Assembly: GCA_025463135.1 (NCBI GenBank)
Contig: JAOAPY010000049.1
Location: 110,275 to 174,274 of the forward strand
Reading direction: 5' to 3'
DNA: 64,000 nt
DNA from: Acidobacteriota bacterium
Lineage (GTDB): Bacteria > Acidobacteriota > Blastocatellia > Pyrinomonadales > Pyrinomonadaceae
The notes beneath the pieces were generated by a model. That model was not told where the DNA came from. It saw only the letters and a list, made by a program, of their open reading frames with translations, and searched no databases. Positions 34,961 through 44,393 of this stretch are shown here, piece by piece; positions within the stretch are counted from its first letter, which is position 1; the number at the start of each line of letters is the position of its first letter. Position numbers and translations under genes: made by a program.

Positions 34961-35174
34961 GCCTTTATCTCAGTTCTCCCATGGAGAATTAACGATGGCC
35001 TATAATAAGCACTAATCGGGAATCTTGGTTGCAATGACCTTACAAAGCGTTTCCGGTGCTGTAACGAAACTATTGCAAATGTTTGCCGAAACGGGAGCCG
35101 GAGTGTAGTTCACTAAAAGTCTGGATACAGCCTCAAGTTAGTTTAGGAAGGTACATCTCTCGTCGACGGACATC

Positions 35175-35293
35175 TTACAGAACCGCGAGCGGTAGCGACC
35201 GGATGCTTCACTCAACAAGCAATGTTGTTGTAAGACTCCTTAGTAATCAGTGGTGACTGTGGGATCTGGTCGCTACCGCTCCCGGTTCTGTAA
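35175..35293. repeat. Inverted repeat, family H (TTACAGAACCG.GAGCGGTAGCGACC)
   Basis: 26-bp arms at 35175-35200 and 35268-35293 are inverted with 25 of 26 matches, 67 bp apart, about 100 bp upstream of the S9 peptidase start. A REPIN-like doublet with very little decay, so probably recent. Confidence 0.85.
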
Positions 35294-35395
35294 ACTTACT
35301 TTATTTTCGTTTTCATCAAAAAGCACTTACGAGGACGATGTCTCTAATAGAGGGCGAGGTTTCCTGATAGTATCTCGTGTGAAAGGAAAATATTA

Positions 35396-37330
35396 ATGAC
35401 TCAACAGGCCAGGTACGGCTCATGGAAGTCTCCGATTACTTCAGATCTAATTGTCTCGGAGTCGGTTGGCTTAAGCCAGCCGGCCATAGATGGGGAGAAT
35501 ATCTGTTGGATCGAAATGCGACCGTCTGAGGGCGGACGCTGTGTGATTGTGCGCCGTGATGCCGGCGGCGCCAGTCGGGATATGAATCCGCCGCCGTTCA
35601 ATGCCCGGACCCGCGTGCATGAATATGGCGGTGGCGATTATCTTGCGCGCGAGGGAGCGATTTATTTTTCAAACTTTGCCGACCAACAGATTTATTTGCA
35701 GTCGGGTCAAGAAGTGCCTGTGCCTGTCACTGCGGCTGACGGCATGCGTTATGCGGATTATGTTTTCGATCCCGGCCGTAACCGCTTGATAAGCGTTCGC
35801 GAAGATCACACCGGTTCGGACTCTGACGCCGTAAATACCATTGTCAGTATCGATCCGGTTGGCGCCGCACCAATCGAGGGGAAGGTCCTCACCAGCGGCA
35901 ACGACTTTTACTCCTCACCACGTCTGAGCCCCGACGCAAGACGGTTGGCCTGGCTAACCTGGAACCATCCAAACATGCCCTGGGATGGAACTGAGTTGTG
36001 GGTAGGAAAGTTCGGCGTGGACGGTATGCTGAGCGCCACACGGTGTGTTGCCGGCGGTCTGAGCGAGTCTATTTTTCAGCCGGAATGGTCGCCCGAAGGA
36101 AATCTATATTTTGTTTCTGATCGCAGCGGCTGGTGGAACCTTTGCCGTTTGAGCGCTGACGGCGAAGTTGAGTCTGTATGTGACCTGCCGGCTGAGTTTG
36201 GTATGCCGCAGTGGGTATTTGGCATGTCCTCCTACGCTTTTGTTTCGCCCCAACTCATCGTCTGCAATTACATCGAGCATGGACGAGCAAATCTTGCCCT
36301 ACTCGATACGCAGTCGAAAGAGCTGACCCGCGTTGAGAGTCCTTATACGGATATACAATATCTACGCGCGTCACCCGGTCAGGTTGTATTCAGAGGCGCT
36401 TCCCCCGCGTCGTCTCCAGGTATTGTCCGGCTGGACCTTGCTTCGCTGCGGTTCGAAACCCTGCGTCATTCGATGAACGTCGAGATTGATGAGGGTTACA
36501 TCTCCCAACCTGAGGCGGTGGATTTTTCCACCGAAGGTGGTCTAACCGCCCACGGGATGTTCTACGCACCCAGGAATCGTGATTACAGCGCTCCGGCTGA
36601 TGAGCGTCCGCCACTGTTGGTTAAGAGCCATGGTGGACCAACGTCTGCTGCGTCGGCGGCCATGAGTCTGACGATTCAATACCTGACCAGCCGCGGCATT
36701 GCGGTGCTGGACGTTAACTATGGCGGCAGTACCGGCTATGGCCGCGCCTATCGAGAGCGATTAAAAGGGCAGTGGGGCATCGTTGATGTCGATGATTGCG
36801 TGAATGGAGCGCGTTATCTGATCGAGCGTGGAGTCGTTGATGGCAATCGACTGTCGATTAGCGGCGGCAGCGCGGGTGGTTACACGACACTGTGCGCGTT
36901 GACGTTTCGAGATGTATTCAAGGCCGGCGCCAGTCATTATGGCGTGAGCGATGTTGAGGCCCTGGTTAAGGACACACACAAATTTGAATCAAGGTATCTT
37001 GACGGCATGATTGGACCATATCCTGAAAGACGCGATCTCTACCTGGCGAGGTCGCCCATTCACTTTACCGAGCAGTTGTCTTGTCCGGTGATTTTTTTCC
37101 AGGGGCTGGAAGATAAGGTGGTCCCACCCAGCCAGGCTGAAGTGATGGTAGCGGCGTTGCGTGCGAAGGGCCTGCCCGTCGCTTACATTGCTTTCGCCGG
37201 CGAGCAACACGGATTTCGGCAGGCGAAAAACATTAAGCGGGCCCTGGATGGCGAACTCTTTTTCTTTTCCCGGGTGTTTGGTTTTGATCTGGCCGATGAG
37301 GTCGAGCCGGTTGAAATTGAGAATTTGTAG
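35396..37330 (+). CDS. S9 family prolyl oligopeptidase-like peptidase, cytoplasmic
   Basis: A 644-residue acylaminoacyl-peptidase type enzyme. The N-terminal propeller at about 30-370 includes [15 protein letters not shown]; the alpha/beta hydrolase follows. The triad is Ser492 ([15 protein letters not shown]), Asp in [12 protein letters not shown] and His in [10 protein letters not shown]. No signal peptide, so it acts inside the cell, unlike the paralogue at 16.4 kb. AAAGGA about 10 bases before the ATG supports the start. The only complete large gene on the + strand after the subtilase; it ends 5 bp before a family A repeat. Confidence 0.93.
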   Translation: MTQQARYGSWKSPITSDLIVSESVGLSQPAIDGENICWIEMRPSEGGRCVIVRRDAGGASRDMNPPPFNARTRVHEYGGGDYLAREGAIYFSNFADQQIYLQSGQEVPVPVTAADGMRYADYVFDPGRNRLISVREDHTGSDSDAVNTIVSIDPVGAAPIEGKVLTSGNDFYSSPRLSPDARRLAWLTWNHPNMPWDGTELWVGKFGVDGMLSATRCVAGGLSESIFQPEWSPEGNLYFVSDRSGWWNLCRLSADGEVESVCDLPAEFGMPQWVFGMSSYAFVSPQLIVCNYIEHGRANLALLDTQSKELTRVESPYTDIQYLRASPGQVVFRGASPASSPGIVRLDLASLRFETLRHSMNVEIDEGYISQPEAVDFSTEGGLTAHGMFYAPRNRDYSAPADERPPLLVKSHGGPTSAASAAMSLTIQYLTSRGIAVLDVNYGGSTGYGRAYRERLKGQWGIVDVDDCVNGARYLIERGVVDGNRLSISGGSAGGYTTLCALTFRDVFKAGASHYGVSDVEALVKDTHKFESRYLDGMIGPYPERRDLYLARSPIHFTEQLSCPVIFFQGLEDKVVPPSQAEVMVAALRAKGLPVAYIAFAGEQHGFRQAKNIKRALDGELFFFSRVFGFDLADEVEPVEIENL

Positions 37331-37334
37331 TTTT

Positions 37335-37409
37335 GTAGGGGCGGACCTGCGTGTCCGCCCTCAGCGTAGACTTTAGACAACCAGGGCGGACACATAGGTC
37401 CGCCCCTGC
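37335..37409. repeat. REPIN-like inverted repeat, family A (fourth copy)
   Basis: Arms at 37335-37361 and 37383-37409, only 21 bp apart. It lies between two convergent genes and may act as a bidirectional transcription block. Confidence 0.85.
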
Positions 37410-37416
37410 AAGTGAG

Positions 37417-40400
37417 CTACCTGCCGCACTCTGAATTACTGTGCGACACCATAGTGCCAAACCTCCGTTGATATTCCGCCGAGGTGATGAACGAACAAAC
37501 CATCCCGCGATAGTTGCTCGCATCGTTATTCAACACATTCAGCCAGAAGTTAAAGCCGTCTGCGTCCGGACTGCGGCGCAGATAACCAAAGTACTGCATC
37601 GCGACGAACTGCTGGTTGTAGACCGCGCCGGCAAACGTATCGTTGTCTACCAACTGGCGCACAACCAGGGCTCGGCTTGCGTTCATCCCTGCGCCTTCGT
37701 TGTAACGACTGATCAAAGCTGCGCGTGCGCTCGATTGATTTACGCCGCTTGAGTCGTTCATGGTTTGCAGCAGGGCATCGACAAAAGTTTCCGCGGTCGT
37801 CCTTCCCTGATACTTATCGGTGAACTCTGCGCGCTGCACGAAGGCATCGGCAAAGGAAGTCTTGCTCGATTCAAGATTTGGACTACCGACCACCTGCGCT
37901 CTGTCGGCAGAGAACTCGCTGTAGCGAAGCTGCCGGCCTAACGCTCCCTTATAAAGTCTATAGACAAACGAGCCCGTGTCTTTGAACTCCTGCGACAGGA
38001 AGAATGCCGCCGAGACATCGATGCGTTTCGTGCGCACGCAATCGGCATCGCCGTTACAGGAGTTGGCTTGATCTCTCCAGTAGTTGAAGCCGCCGGCATC
38101 GGGTTCACGCCCGAGGAAGTCGAGATACTGTTGCCGCACAAAGTACTCGGATGTATCGATGGCATTAGCGACTATTGCAGCATCGGCCGCGGCGGTGAAT
38201 GTGGCGTCAGTCTTATCGCCGACCAAAGAGAACGAACGATTAGCTGGACTGAAGTGAAAGTTCGCCAGTTCCGGGGTAATCGTATAGAAAGAACCAGTCT
38301 CGATGTTGCTGAGGCGATAGTTGCCGTTGTTGTCCGTGATCGAGTTCGCCTGGTTGGCTCCGGAAAGGCTCATGACCACGCCACTTACTGGTGCGCCATC
38401 CGAAGTGATTACACGACCGCTAATCGTGGCTGGCGCCGCAGTGGGACCTGACAACACCTGCACAGTGGTGGTCTGGCCGTCTGGATTCTTAATGGTGATA
38501 GTCTTCGATCCAGGCGTTGAACCGACCGTCGACAAATTCAACGTTACCTGGGTTGGCGTATTATAAGTGACGCTATTAACGATGACACCGGCGCCCGTCG
38601 CGCTGAGATGTGTGAACGGTGTATGCGGCGCCGCAGGGTCCGGACCCGGATCATAGTAGCCTTGCCCCGCTGGAGCTAAACCGGTCACCACAACGTTTGT
38701 TGACGGGTTATTGAGTTGAATGGCAGCAGGGGACGCCGTGTTGGTAGGGGGCGGTGGCGGCGCGATTAGTTTGACTGCCCGCACGCCATAGGTGTTGGTG
38801 CCGTTACAGTATTCCTGGATCGTCCAGATCGTCATGTCGTCCTTAGGATCGAGACTCGTAAACGAATAATCGCCCCAGCGACGACTGGGGCCTCCCGGAT
38901 CACCTGGAGGGTTGTAAGCGGTGGCACTGGCTGTATACCCAGGCAAAGCTGCACCGCCAGGGCCATCTCTGAGCTGACCCAGAGTATCGCCCGTGAGGCG
39001 GCCAGTGGTGAATGCGTTGACCCGCTCACTGGTGCCCGCGATGCTGCAGCCCAACGCGGCGTGTCCCTGACCGGAAACCGTAATGGTGGGTATCCAGTAA
39101 TTTCGCTGGTTCGCATCATTGGTAGCGTTATTGTCGAATAAAGTTCCTGACTGCAGCACGGACGGCGTCCCGGGAGTAATGACGTTTTGCAGCTCGTACC
39201 ACCTGCCCGCATCGCGGTTATTGGTGGCGCCGGCGACGCCGGTGTTATTTACGCCGATCGAGTGAGCAGTCCACAGTCTGCCATTGCGCAGATGGGCTGC
39301 ATAGAGCCTGTCATCCAGAGAATCCAGACGACCGCCGGTACCCGCAGTGTTGCCGAGATGCGGAACAAGCACCGGAAACCTTGTCGTCAAAGGAGTGGCA
39401 ATGGAAATATTTGCGCTAATCGTTGGCGCCGGTCCCAGACTGCCGGGATTAGTCACCCGGCGAAGCATTAAGGTGTTGAAGGTCGCGTTGTCAACGCCGA
39501 TGAAATAACCTTCGGCGGTTGCTCCTGTATTTGCCGGGTTGTAATTATCGACGCCGCGCGGCGCGAATGGTCCGGCGCCTGTAGGCGTCGCTACCAGACC
39601 CGAAAAGGCCCACACCGTAAGAGGTGATGCGGTAAGCGCAGGCGCTTTTGGTATCACCAATCCCTTCGTGCTGTTGAAAGCCCCAGCCAGGGTGAACATG
39701 TCTCCACCGACATAAAGCGCGCTGGCATCGATTCCCAAAGATTCATAGTCCGTAAAGAGCGTCGCGTCTCCCTGAAACTGATATAACGTCCAGATGGTGC
39801 CAACCGAGATAGTGCCGTTGCTCGCAGCGTCATTGACCGCAACAAGCACACGATTGGCTTTAGTTGTGGCCCCGGTTGAAGCGTCCAATACAACATCAAT
39901 AATCACCAGGAACCAGCGATTGGTCAGCCGATCAAACCTCACTTGCGGGTCAGAGGTAAACGAAACCTCACCAGCACCGGGTGGCGTGATCACCGACGCG
40001 AAAAATACGTCCGGGTCTGCGTTTATGACACCGTCAGCCACCCCCGTGGTCTTATTAAAAGTCCGCATTCGGCCGTTGAGGAATACGAAAAACTGCGTTG
40101 GACCAACAGCTCCCATCGTGTCTGGGGGAAATGCGCCTGTCTCTGTGGGACCGGTCGCGCCATCGAATTGAGTGCCCAACGTCTGCGGTGCCTGCACGGC
40201 TTCCGGTTGAGAAGCGAGTGCTGACTTATCGAGCAGCGGCCATTGATTCGCCTGCAGCGCGCCCGGGCCGTCCGGAAGTTGGCGCTCGTTCCGTCCTTCG
40301 AATTCCGGTTTGTGTCTTCGCGCGACCGCCTGTGGCCGGCTTAATTGGTCCGCCATTATGTCGCTCATGCTGCGCTGAACGGGATAGGCAATAACTTGTC

Positions 40401-40671
40401 CGGGAACGATCGACCCGTCGGCATTGGTTCTGGATTGTGAAATGACCTGCGAGTCCCTGGAACGCCGCAAAGGAGTCCTGGACGTGTCGACCCTGGAGCC
40501 TCTCGAGGCAGGCGTCGCAACTCGTTTGGCGGCCTTCTGTGCGGTCGCCGACTTGAGCAACGCAGAGGGAATCGCCGCTGCCAGGCCCAATAAAGCTAAA
40601 CACGCAAATATGGTGACGATTCGAGATCGCATGGTTCGTTGGCGAATGTTGGGGCGAACACTTGGGAACAT
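37417..40671 (-). CDS. Large secreted protein: propeller-like passenger, IPT-like domain, CarboxypepD_reg-like, DUF4214 (array member 1)
   Basis: About 1084 residues from ATG 40671 (AAGGAG 7 bases upstream; the frame to 40731 lacks support). Signal peptide within 14-45 (RIVTIFACLALLGLAAAIPS). The passenger at about 178-640 begins FPPDTMGAVGPTQFFVFLNG and has regular beta-strand spacing like a propeller. No catalytic motif seen. An IPT/TIG-like beta-sandwich spans about 645-742, a carboxypeptidase-regulatory-like domain about 744-830 (TISGRVITSDGAPVSGVVM), and DUF4214 about 834-1084, ending SFITSAEYQRRF...SHSNSEC. Cys pairs: a CX5C (SCNGDADC) and MVCSF...EC. The last kilobase is nearly identical to array members 2, 3, 4 and 6. 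Export and surface location are likely; ligand unknown. Confidence 0.88.
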   Translation of the reverse strand: MFPSVRPNIRQRTMRSRIVTIFACLALLGLAAAIPSALLKSATAQKAAKRVATPASRGSRVDTSRTPLRRSRDSQVISQSRTNADGSIVPGQVIAYPVQRSMSDIMADQLSRPQAVARRHKPEFEGRNERQLPDGPGALQANQWPLLDKSALASQPEAVQAPQTLGTQFDGATGPTETGAFPPDTMGAVGPTQFFVFLNGRMRTFNKTTGVADGVINADPDVFFASVITPPGAGEVSFTSDPQVRFDRLTNRWFLVIIDVVLDASTGATTKANRVLVAVNDAASNGTISVGTIWTLYQFQGDATLFTDYESLGIDASALYVGGDMFTLAGAFNSTKGLVIPKAPALTASPLTVWAFSGLVATPTGAGPFAPRGVDNYNPANTGATAEGYFIGVDNATFNTLMLRRVTNPGSLGPAPTISANISIATPLTTRFPVLVPHLGNTAGTGGRLDSLDDRLYAAHLRNGRLWTAHSIGVNNTGVAGATNNRDAGRWYELQNVITPGTPSVLQSGTLFDNNATNDANQRNYWIPTITVSGQGHAALGCSIAGTSERVNAFTTGRLTGDTLGQLRDGPGGAALPGYTASATAYNPPGDPGGPSRRWGDYSFTSLDPKDDMTIWTIQEYCNGTNTYGVRAVKLIAPPPPPTNTASPAAIQLNNPSTNVVVTGLAPAGQGYYDPGPDPAAPHTPFTHLSATGAGVIVNSVTYNTPTQVTLNLSTVGSTPGSKTITIKNPDGQTTTVQVLSGPTAAPATISGRVITSDGAPVSGVVMSLSGANQANSITDNNGNYRLSNIETGSFYTITPELANFHFSPANRSFSLVGDKTDATFTAAADAAIVANAIDTSEYFVRQQYLDFLGREPDAGGFNYWRDQANSCNGDADCVRTKRIDVSAAFFLSQEFKDTGSFVYRLYKGALGRQLRYSEFSADRAQVVGSPNLESSKTSFADAFVQRAEFTDKYQGRTTAETFVDALLQTMNDSSGVNQSSARAALISRYNEGAGMNASRALVVRQLVDNDTFAGAVYNQQFVAMQYFGYLRRSPDADGFNFWLNVLNNDASNYRGMVCSFITSAEYQRRFGTMVSHSNSECGR

Positions 40672-41034
40672 GACGAGCTCCTTGACTAGTGGTTGATGTA
40701 AGAGATCGTTTAAATCGCGGCGTTCCTGCACCTATCGGATAAGTGAGGATTGAACTCGCTGATAAGCGACGGATGACACAAGCTATCGGCTGAGCGCGGC
40801 ATTCATGCGGCGCAAGTTTTCTGGAAAATTTTTTTGCCCGCCGGTGTTGCCGGCACGCCTGTGCAGTATCGGGGATAGATTATGAGGTACTGTCGTTGAA
40901 AGTCAACGAATTTCGCTGGTTTGGTGATCTGAGGAGCGGTACAGGCGTTTTAGAGTAGCGCCTTCAGGTGGGCTTTAAGAAGTACAAAAACCCGACTGAA
41001 GTCGGTACTCTGTAGGCCGGTCGTCAGCGTTGAT
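40672..41034. other. Leader and promoter region of array member 1
   Basis: No gene. It holds the promoter at 40877-40906 and an approximately 200-base leader. Its 5' half resembles the leader before array member 6 at 63578-63842 (shared AAGAGATCGTT, TAAGTGA.GATTG and GATAGATTATG). A short ACCCGACTGAAGTCGGTACTC hairpin lies at 40991-41011, just past the stop of array member 2. Confidence 0.6.
40877..40906 (-). promoter_or_regulatory. Sigma70-type promoter of array member 1
   Basis: On the - strand, TTGACT (40901-40906), 18-bp spacer, TAATCT (40877-40882). It implies a leader of about 200 bases before ATG 40671. The element is matched almost base for base by the promoter of array member 6. Confidence 0.7.
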
Positions 41035-44000
41035 CTATCTGCCGCACTCGGCGTTGCTGTGCGAGACGACAGTGCCGAAGCGTCGCTGATACTCCGCCGA
41101 AGTGATGAACGAACAAACCATGCCGCGATAGTTGCTCGCATCGTTATTCAACACATTCAGCCAGAAGTTAAGGCCGTCAGCGTCGGGAGTGCGGCGCAGA
41201 TAACCAAAGTACTGCATCGCGACGAACTGCTGGTTGTAGACCGCGCCGGCAAACGTATCGTTGTCTACTAACTGGCGCACAACCAGGGCTCGGCTTGCGT
41301 TCATGCCTGCGCCTTCGTTGTAACGATTGATCAAAGCCGCGCGTGCGCTCGATAGATTTACGCCGCTTGAGTCGTTCATGGTTTGCAGCAGGGCATCGAC
41401 AAAAGCTTCCGCCGTTGTCTTGCCCTGATACTTATCAGCAAACTCTGCGCGCTGCACGAAGGCAGCGGCAAAGGTGGTCTTGCTCGATTCAAGATTTGGA
41501 CCACCGACCACCTGCGCTCTGTCGGCAGAGAACTCGCTGTAGCGAAGCTGCCGGCCTAACGCTCCCTTATAAAGTCTATAGACAAACGAGCCGGTGTCCT
41601 TGAATTCCTGCGACAGGAAGAATGCCGCCGAGACGTCGATTCGTTTCGTGCGCACACAATCGGCATCGCCGTTACAGGAGTTGGCTTGATCTCTCCAGTA
41701 GTTGAAGCCGCCCGCATCAGGTTCACGCCCGAGGAAGTCGAGATACTGTTGCCGCACAAAGTACTCGGACGTATCGATAGCATTGGCGACTATTGCAGCA
41801 TCGGCCGCGGCAGTGAAGGCGGCATCAGTCTTATCGCCTACCAGCGAGAACGAACGGTTGGCCGGACTGAAGTGATAGTTGGCCAGTTCCGGAGTAATTG
41901 TGTAGAAGCCTCCGGTATCGACGTTGCTGAAGCGATAGTCACCGTTGCCGTCCGTGATTGACGTCAGCGAGGACGAACCACTCAGGTGTATGGTCACACC
42001 GCCCACCGGCGTTCCCGCGCCTGTGATGATCCGTCCGCTTACCGTGGCCGGGGCCGCTGACGGACCACTTACATTCAAGATGCCTGTCCCGGTCATACTC
42101 TGTCCGTCCGGGTTGGTGATCGTAACGTTCTTCGGACCAGGTGATGCTCCCACTGTTGAGAGGTTAAGCGTGACATGAGTCGGATCGGTGTAGCTGACGC
42201 TGTTGACGGTCACGCCGGTTACGCTCGCTGAAATATGGCTGAACGGTAACGCCGGAGTCGCGAGGTTCGCTCCCGGATCATAAAAGCCCGAACCGCTCGC
42301 GGATGTTCCAGTGATCGTAACATTCACCGAAGGCTGGTTAACGGACACACTCGACGGCGAGGAGGTTGCTGGTGTTGCGGGCGGAGGCGCCATTAGCTTT
42401 GCGACTTGCAAGCCGTATGTATCGGCTGCGCTGCAGTACTGCTGCACTGTCCACATCGTCATGTCGTCAATCGGATCAAGACTTGTAAATGAGTAGTCAC
42501 CCCAGCGGCGTCCGTTTGCTCCTCCGGGATCAGCAGCTGGGTTGTAGGCTGTGCCGCTGACGGTGTAGAGGGTTACAGCTTGAGTCGTGCCGGCGGTGTC
42601 ACCGGCGAGCCGCCCACTTGTGGCCGCGTCGATGCGGTTGGGAGTGCCGGCAGTGCTGAACCCCAGCGCCGCGTGTCCCTGTCCGGAAACCATTACGGTC
42701 GGCATCCAGTATTGTCGCGCGGAGGCCACGGTGGGGGCGCTGTCGAAAATCGTGCCTGACTGGACGACCACCGGCACGCCACCATTGTCACTGCTGCGAA
42801 CACCATTTAGTTCATACCACCGCACACCATTGCGACGCTGCGGATCCACTTCAGACGAAATCCCCGCGCTGGTTACCGCATTGGCGTGGGCCGTCCACAA
42901 TCTCCCGTTGCGGATATGGGCGGCCATCAGACGATCCTTCAAAGTGTCAAGGTCGCCATTGGCTCCGTTCGTGTCCCCCAGGTGATCCACATTGATCGGA
43001 TTGGAAGTGGAACTGACAGTAAGAGCGATGTTGCCGGAGATGGCTGGCGAACCGCCCGGATTGCTGACGCGCCGGATGATCAGCCTGCCGAGAGCGGCGT
43101 TGCTGATGCCAATAAAGTATCCCTCGTTGGCGCTCGGATCATAATTGTCTACGCCGCGCGGCGCGTTTGGTCCGTCGCCGCTGATGAGGTTGCGAAATGC
43201 CGTTGTTACGATGGGACCACCGCTGAGAATCGAACTCTTGCGAATTACAAAAGCCGCGGTGTTCTTGAGAATGCCTCCAGCCGCGTCGTACATAACGCCG
43301 CCGACGTATAGCGCGTTGTTATCTACACCGAGCGAAGGATAATCAAGAAATTCTCCGTTCGAAGGTCCACCGCCCAACGTGTCCTGCTGCACGAAGTAGA
43401 ACGTCCAAACCGTGCCTGCGGAAATAACTCCCGCACTGGCAGCGTCCGACGCTGCGATCAGCAAACGATTGGGACGGTCCCCAATACTGGCCGGAGAAGT
43501 GCTCGGCAGATCGACGATGGTCAATATCCAACGGCCTGTGAGTCGGTCGTAACGCACTTGTGGGTCGCTGGTGAAGTTGATGCCGCCTCCTGGAGGCGGC
43601 GACATGACGGAACCGAAGAAGACATCGGGATTGGCGTTAATCACTCCGTCGGCGATCCCAGTGGCCTTGGTAAAGGTTTTGAGCCTGCCGTTTATGAAAA
43701 GCAAGAATTGGGTTGGTCCAACCGTGCCCATAGTATCGGGTGGAAGCTTACTTGTTTCCGCGGGAGCGGTTACCGAGTTGAAGTTTGTCGTCACCGCCTG
43801 CGGCGCAGAGAATGCGATAGAGTCTTTTGCCGACAGTACCTGGTTTCCCGTACGGGCTTTGAGTGCGGGGCCCGGTGTTGTCGCCAGTGGTTTCGCGTTT
43901 GGGTCCTCCGCACGATTTTCATGCTCGAAATTGTCACGTTCAGGCTTGACCGGCAGGGAAGCGGGAAGCGGCGTGTTGGCCTGCGCCTGCATAAGCTCGG

Positions 44001-44286
44001 TGGTTGTTCGGCTGATGCCTTTTTCGCCGGTCCAGGGAGTGCCGACTATCTCGTCCTGCGCGTAAGGATCCTGCGCGGCATGTCTGTCAACATTAACGCC
44101 GGCCCGGTTACGGACTTCGCGAACTTTGTGCGGGTTCTTGAGGCCGGCCGGTCCGGAAATTCGCCGTTGCGCCGCTCCCGTAATCAGTAACACGATCACT
44201 GAGAGACAAAGTGCGACTGTTTTGATTGCCGGGTGGCGAACTAAACGGGGCACGTTGCGCCCGGATGGTCGCCTTGATTTACTCAT
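41035..44286 (-). CDS. Large secreted protein, same architecture as array member 1 (array member 2)
   Basis: 1083 residues; GGAGA about 10 bases before the ATG. Signal peptide/anchor at about 22-40 (TVALCLSVIVLLITGAA). A linker carries GISRTTTELMQAQ, a motif shared with array member 6 (GIERTTAEIMQAQ). Propeller-like passenger at about 181-632 (PPDTMGTVGPTQFLLFINGR), IPT/TIG-like domain 640-735, carboxypeptidase-regulatory-like domain 742-828, DUF4214 833-1083. The DNA of the last kilobase is nearly identical to members 1, 3, 4 and 6, silent sites included, while the passenger has diverged. It begins 107 bp after member 3 with no clear promoter of its own, so it may be co-transcribed with it. 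Confidence 0.88.
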   Translation of the reverse strand: MSKSRRPSGRNVPRLVRHPAIKTVALCLSVIVLLITGAAQRRISGPAGLKNPHKVREVRNRAGVNVDRHAAQDPYAQDEIVGTPWTGEKGISRTTTELMQAQANTPLPASLPVKPERDNFEHENRAEDPNAKPLATTPGPALKARTGNQVLSAKDSIAFSAPQAVTTNFNSVTAPAETSKLPPDTMGTVGPTQFLLFINGRLKTFTKATGIADGVINANPDVFFGSVMSPPPGGGINFTSDPQVRYDRLTGRWILTIVDLPSTSPASIGDRPNRLLIAASDAASAGVISAGTVWTFYFVQQDTLGGGPSNGEFLDYPSLGVDNNALYVGGVMYDAAGGILKNTAAFVIRKSSILSGGPIVTTAFRNLISGDGPNAPRGVDNYDPSANEGYFIGISNAALGRLIIRRVSNPGGSPAISGNIALTVSSTSNPINVDHLGDTNGANGDLDTLKDRLMAAHIRNGRLWTAHANAVTSAGISSEVDPQRRNGVRWYELNGVRSSDNGGVPVVVQSGTIFDSAPTVASARQYWMPTVMVSGQGHAALGFSTAGTPNRIDAATSGRLAGDTAGTTQAVTLYTVSGTAYNPAADPGGANGRRWGDYSFTSLDPIDDMTMWTVQQYCSAADTYGLQVAKLMAPPPATPATSSPSSVSVNQPSVNVTITGTSASGSGFYDPGANLATPALPFSHISASVTGVTVNSVSYTDPTHVTLNLSTVGASPGPKNVTITNPDGQSMTGTGILNVSGPSAAPATVSGRIITGAGTPVGGVTIHLSGSSSLTSITDGNGDYRFSNVDTGGFYTITPELANYHFSPANRSFSLVGDKTDAAFTAAADAAIVANAIDTSEYFVRQQYLDFLGREPDAGGFNYWRDQANSCNGDADCVRTKRIDVSAAFFLSQEFKDTGSFVYRLYKGALGRQLRYSEFSADRAQVVGGPNLESSKTTFAAAFVQRAEFADKYQGKTTAEAFVDALLQTMNDSSGVNLSSARAALINRYNEGAGMNASRALVVRQLVDNDTFAGAVYNQQFVAMQYFGYLRRTPDADGLNFWLNVLNNDASNYRGMVCSFITSAEYQRRFGTVVSHSNAECGR

Positions 44287-44393
44287 TGCCTGTGAATCTC
44301 CTTCAGAATAAAAACCGCCGGCGCTCGAAGTGAGCGGGCGGAGCGCATTTACAGGAACCCGACTGAAGTCTGTACTCTGTCGACAGCGTTGAT

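Larger units (their letters stand above)
34731..35395. other. Gene-free stretch between divergent genes
   Basis: No supported ORF. It contains a hairpin with a T-run on the - strand (34905-34960) and the inverted repeat at 35175-35293. The only likely coding signals are the leaders of the flanking genes. Confidence 0.5.

Noticed and set aside
41059..41271. Recurring + strand frames starting MRDDS.EA.LI.RRSDERTN (also at 37441, 44418, 59399) opposite the DUF4214 cassettes
   Set aside because: They are antisense shadows of the near-identical cassette; their similarity to each other only reflects the coding strand.
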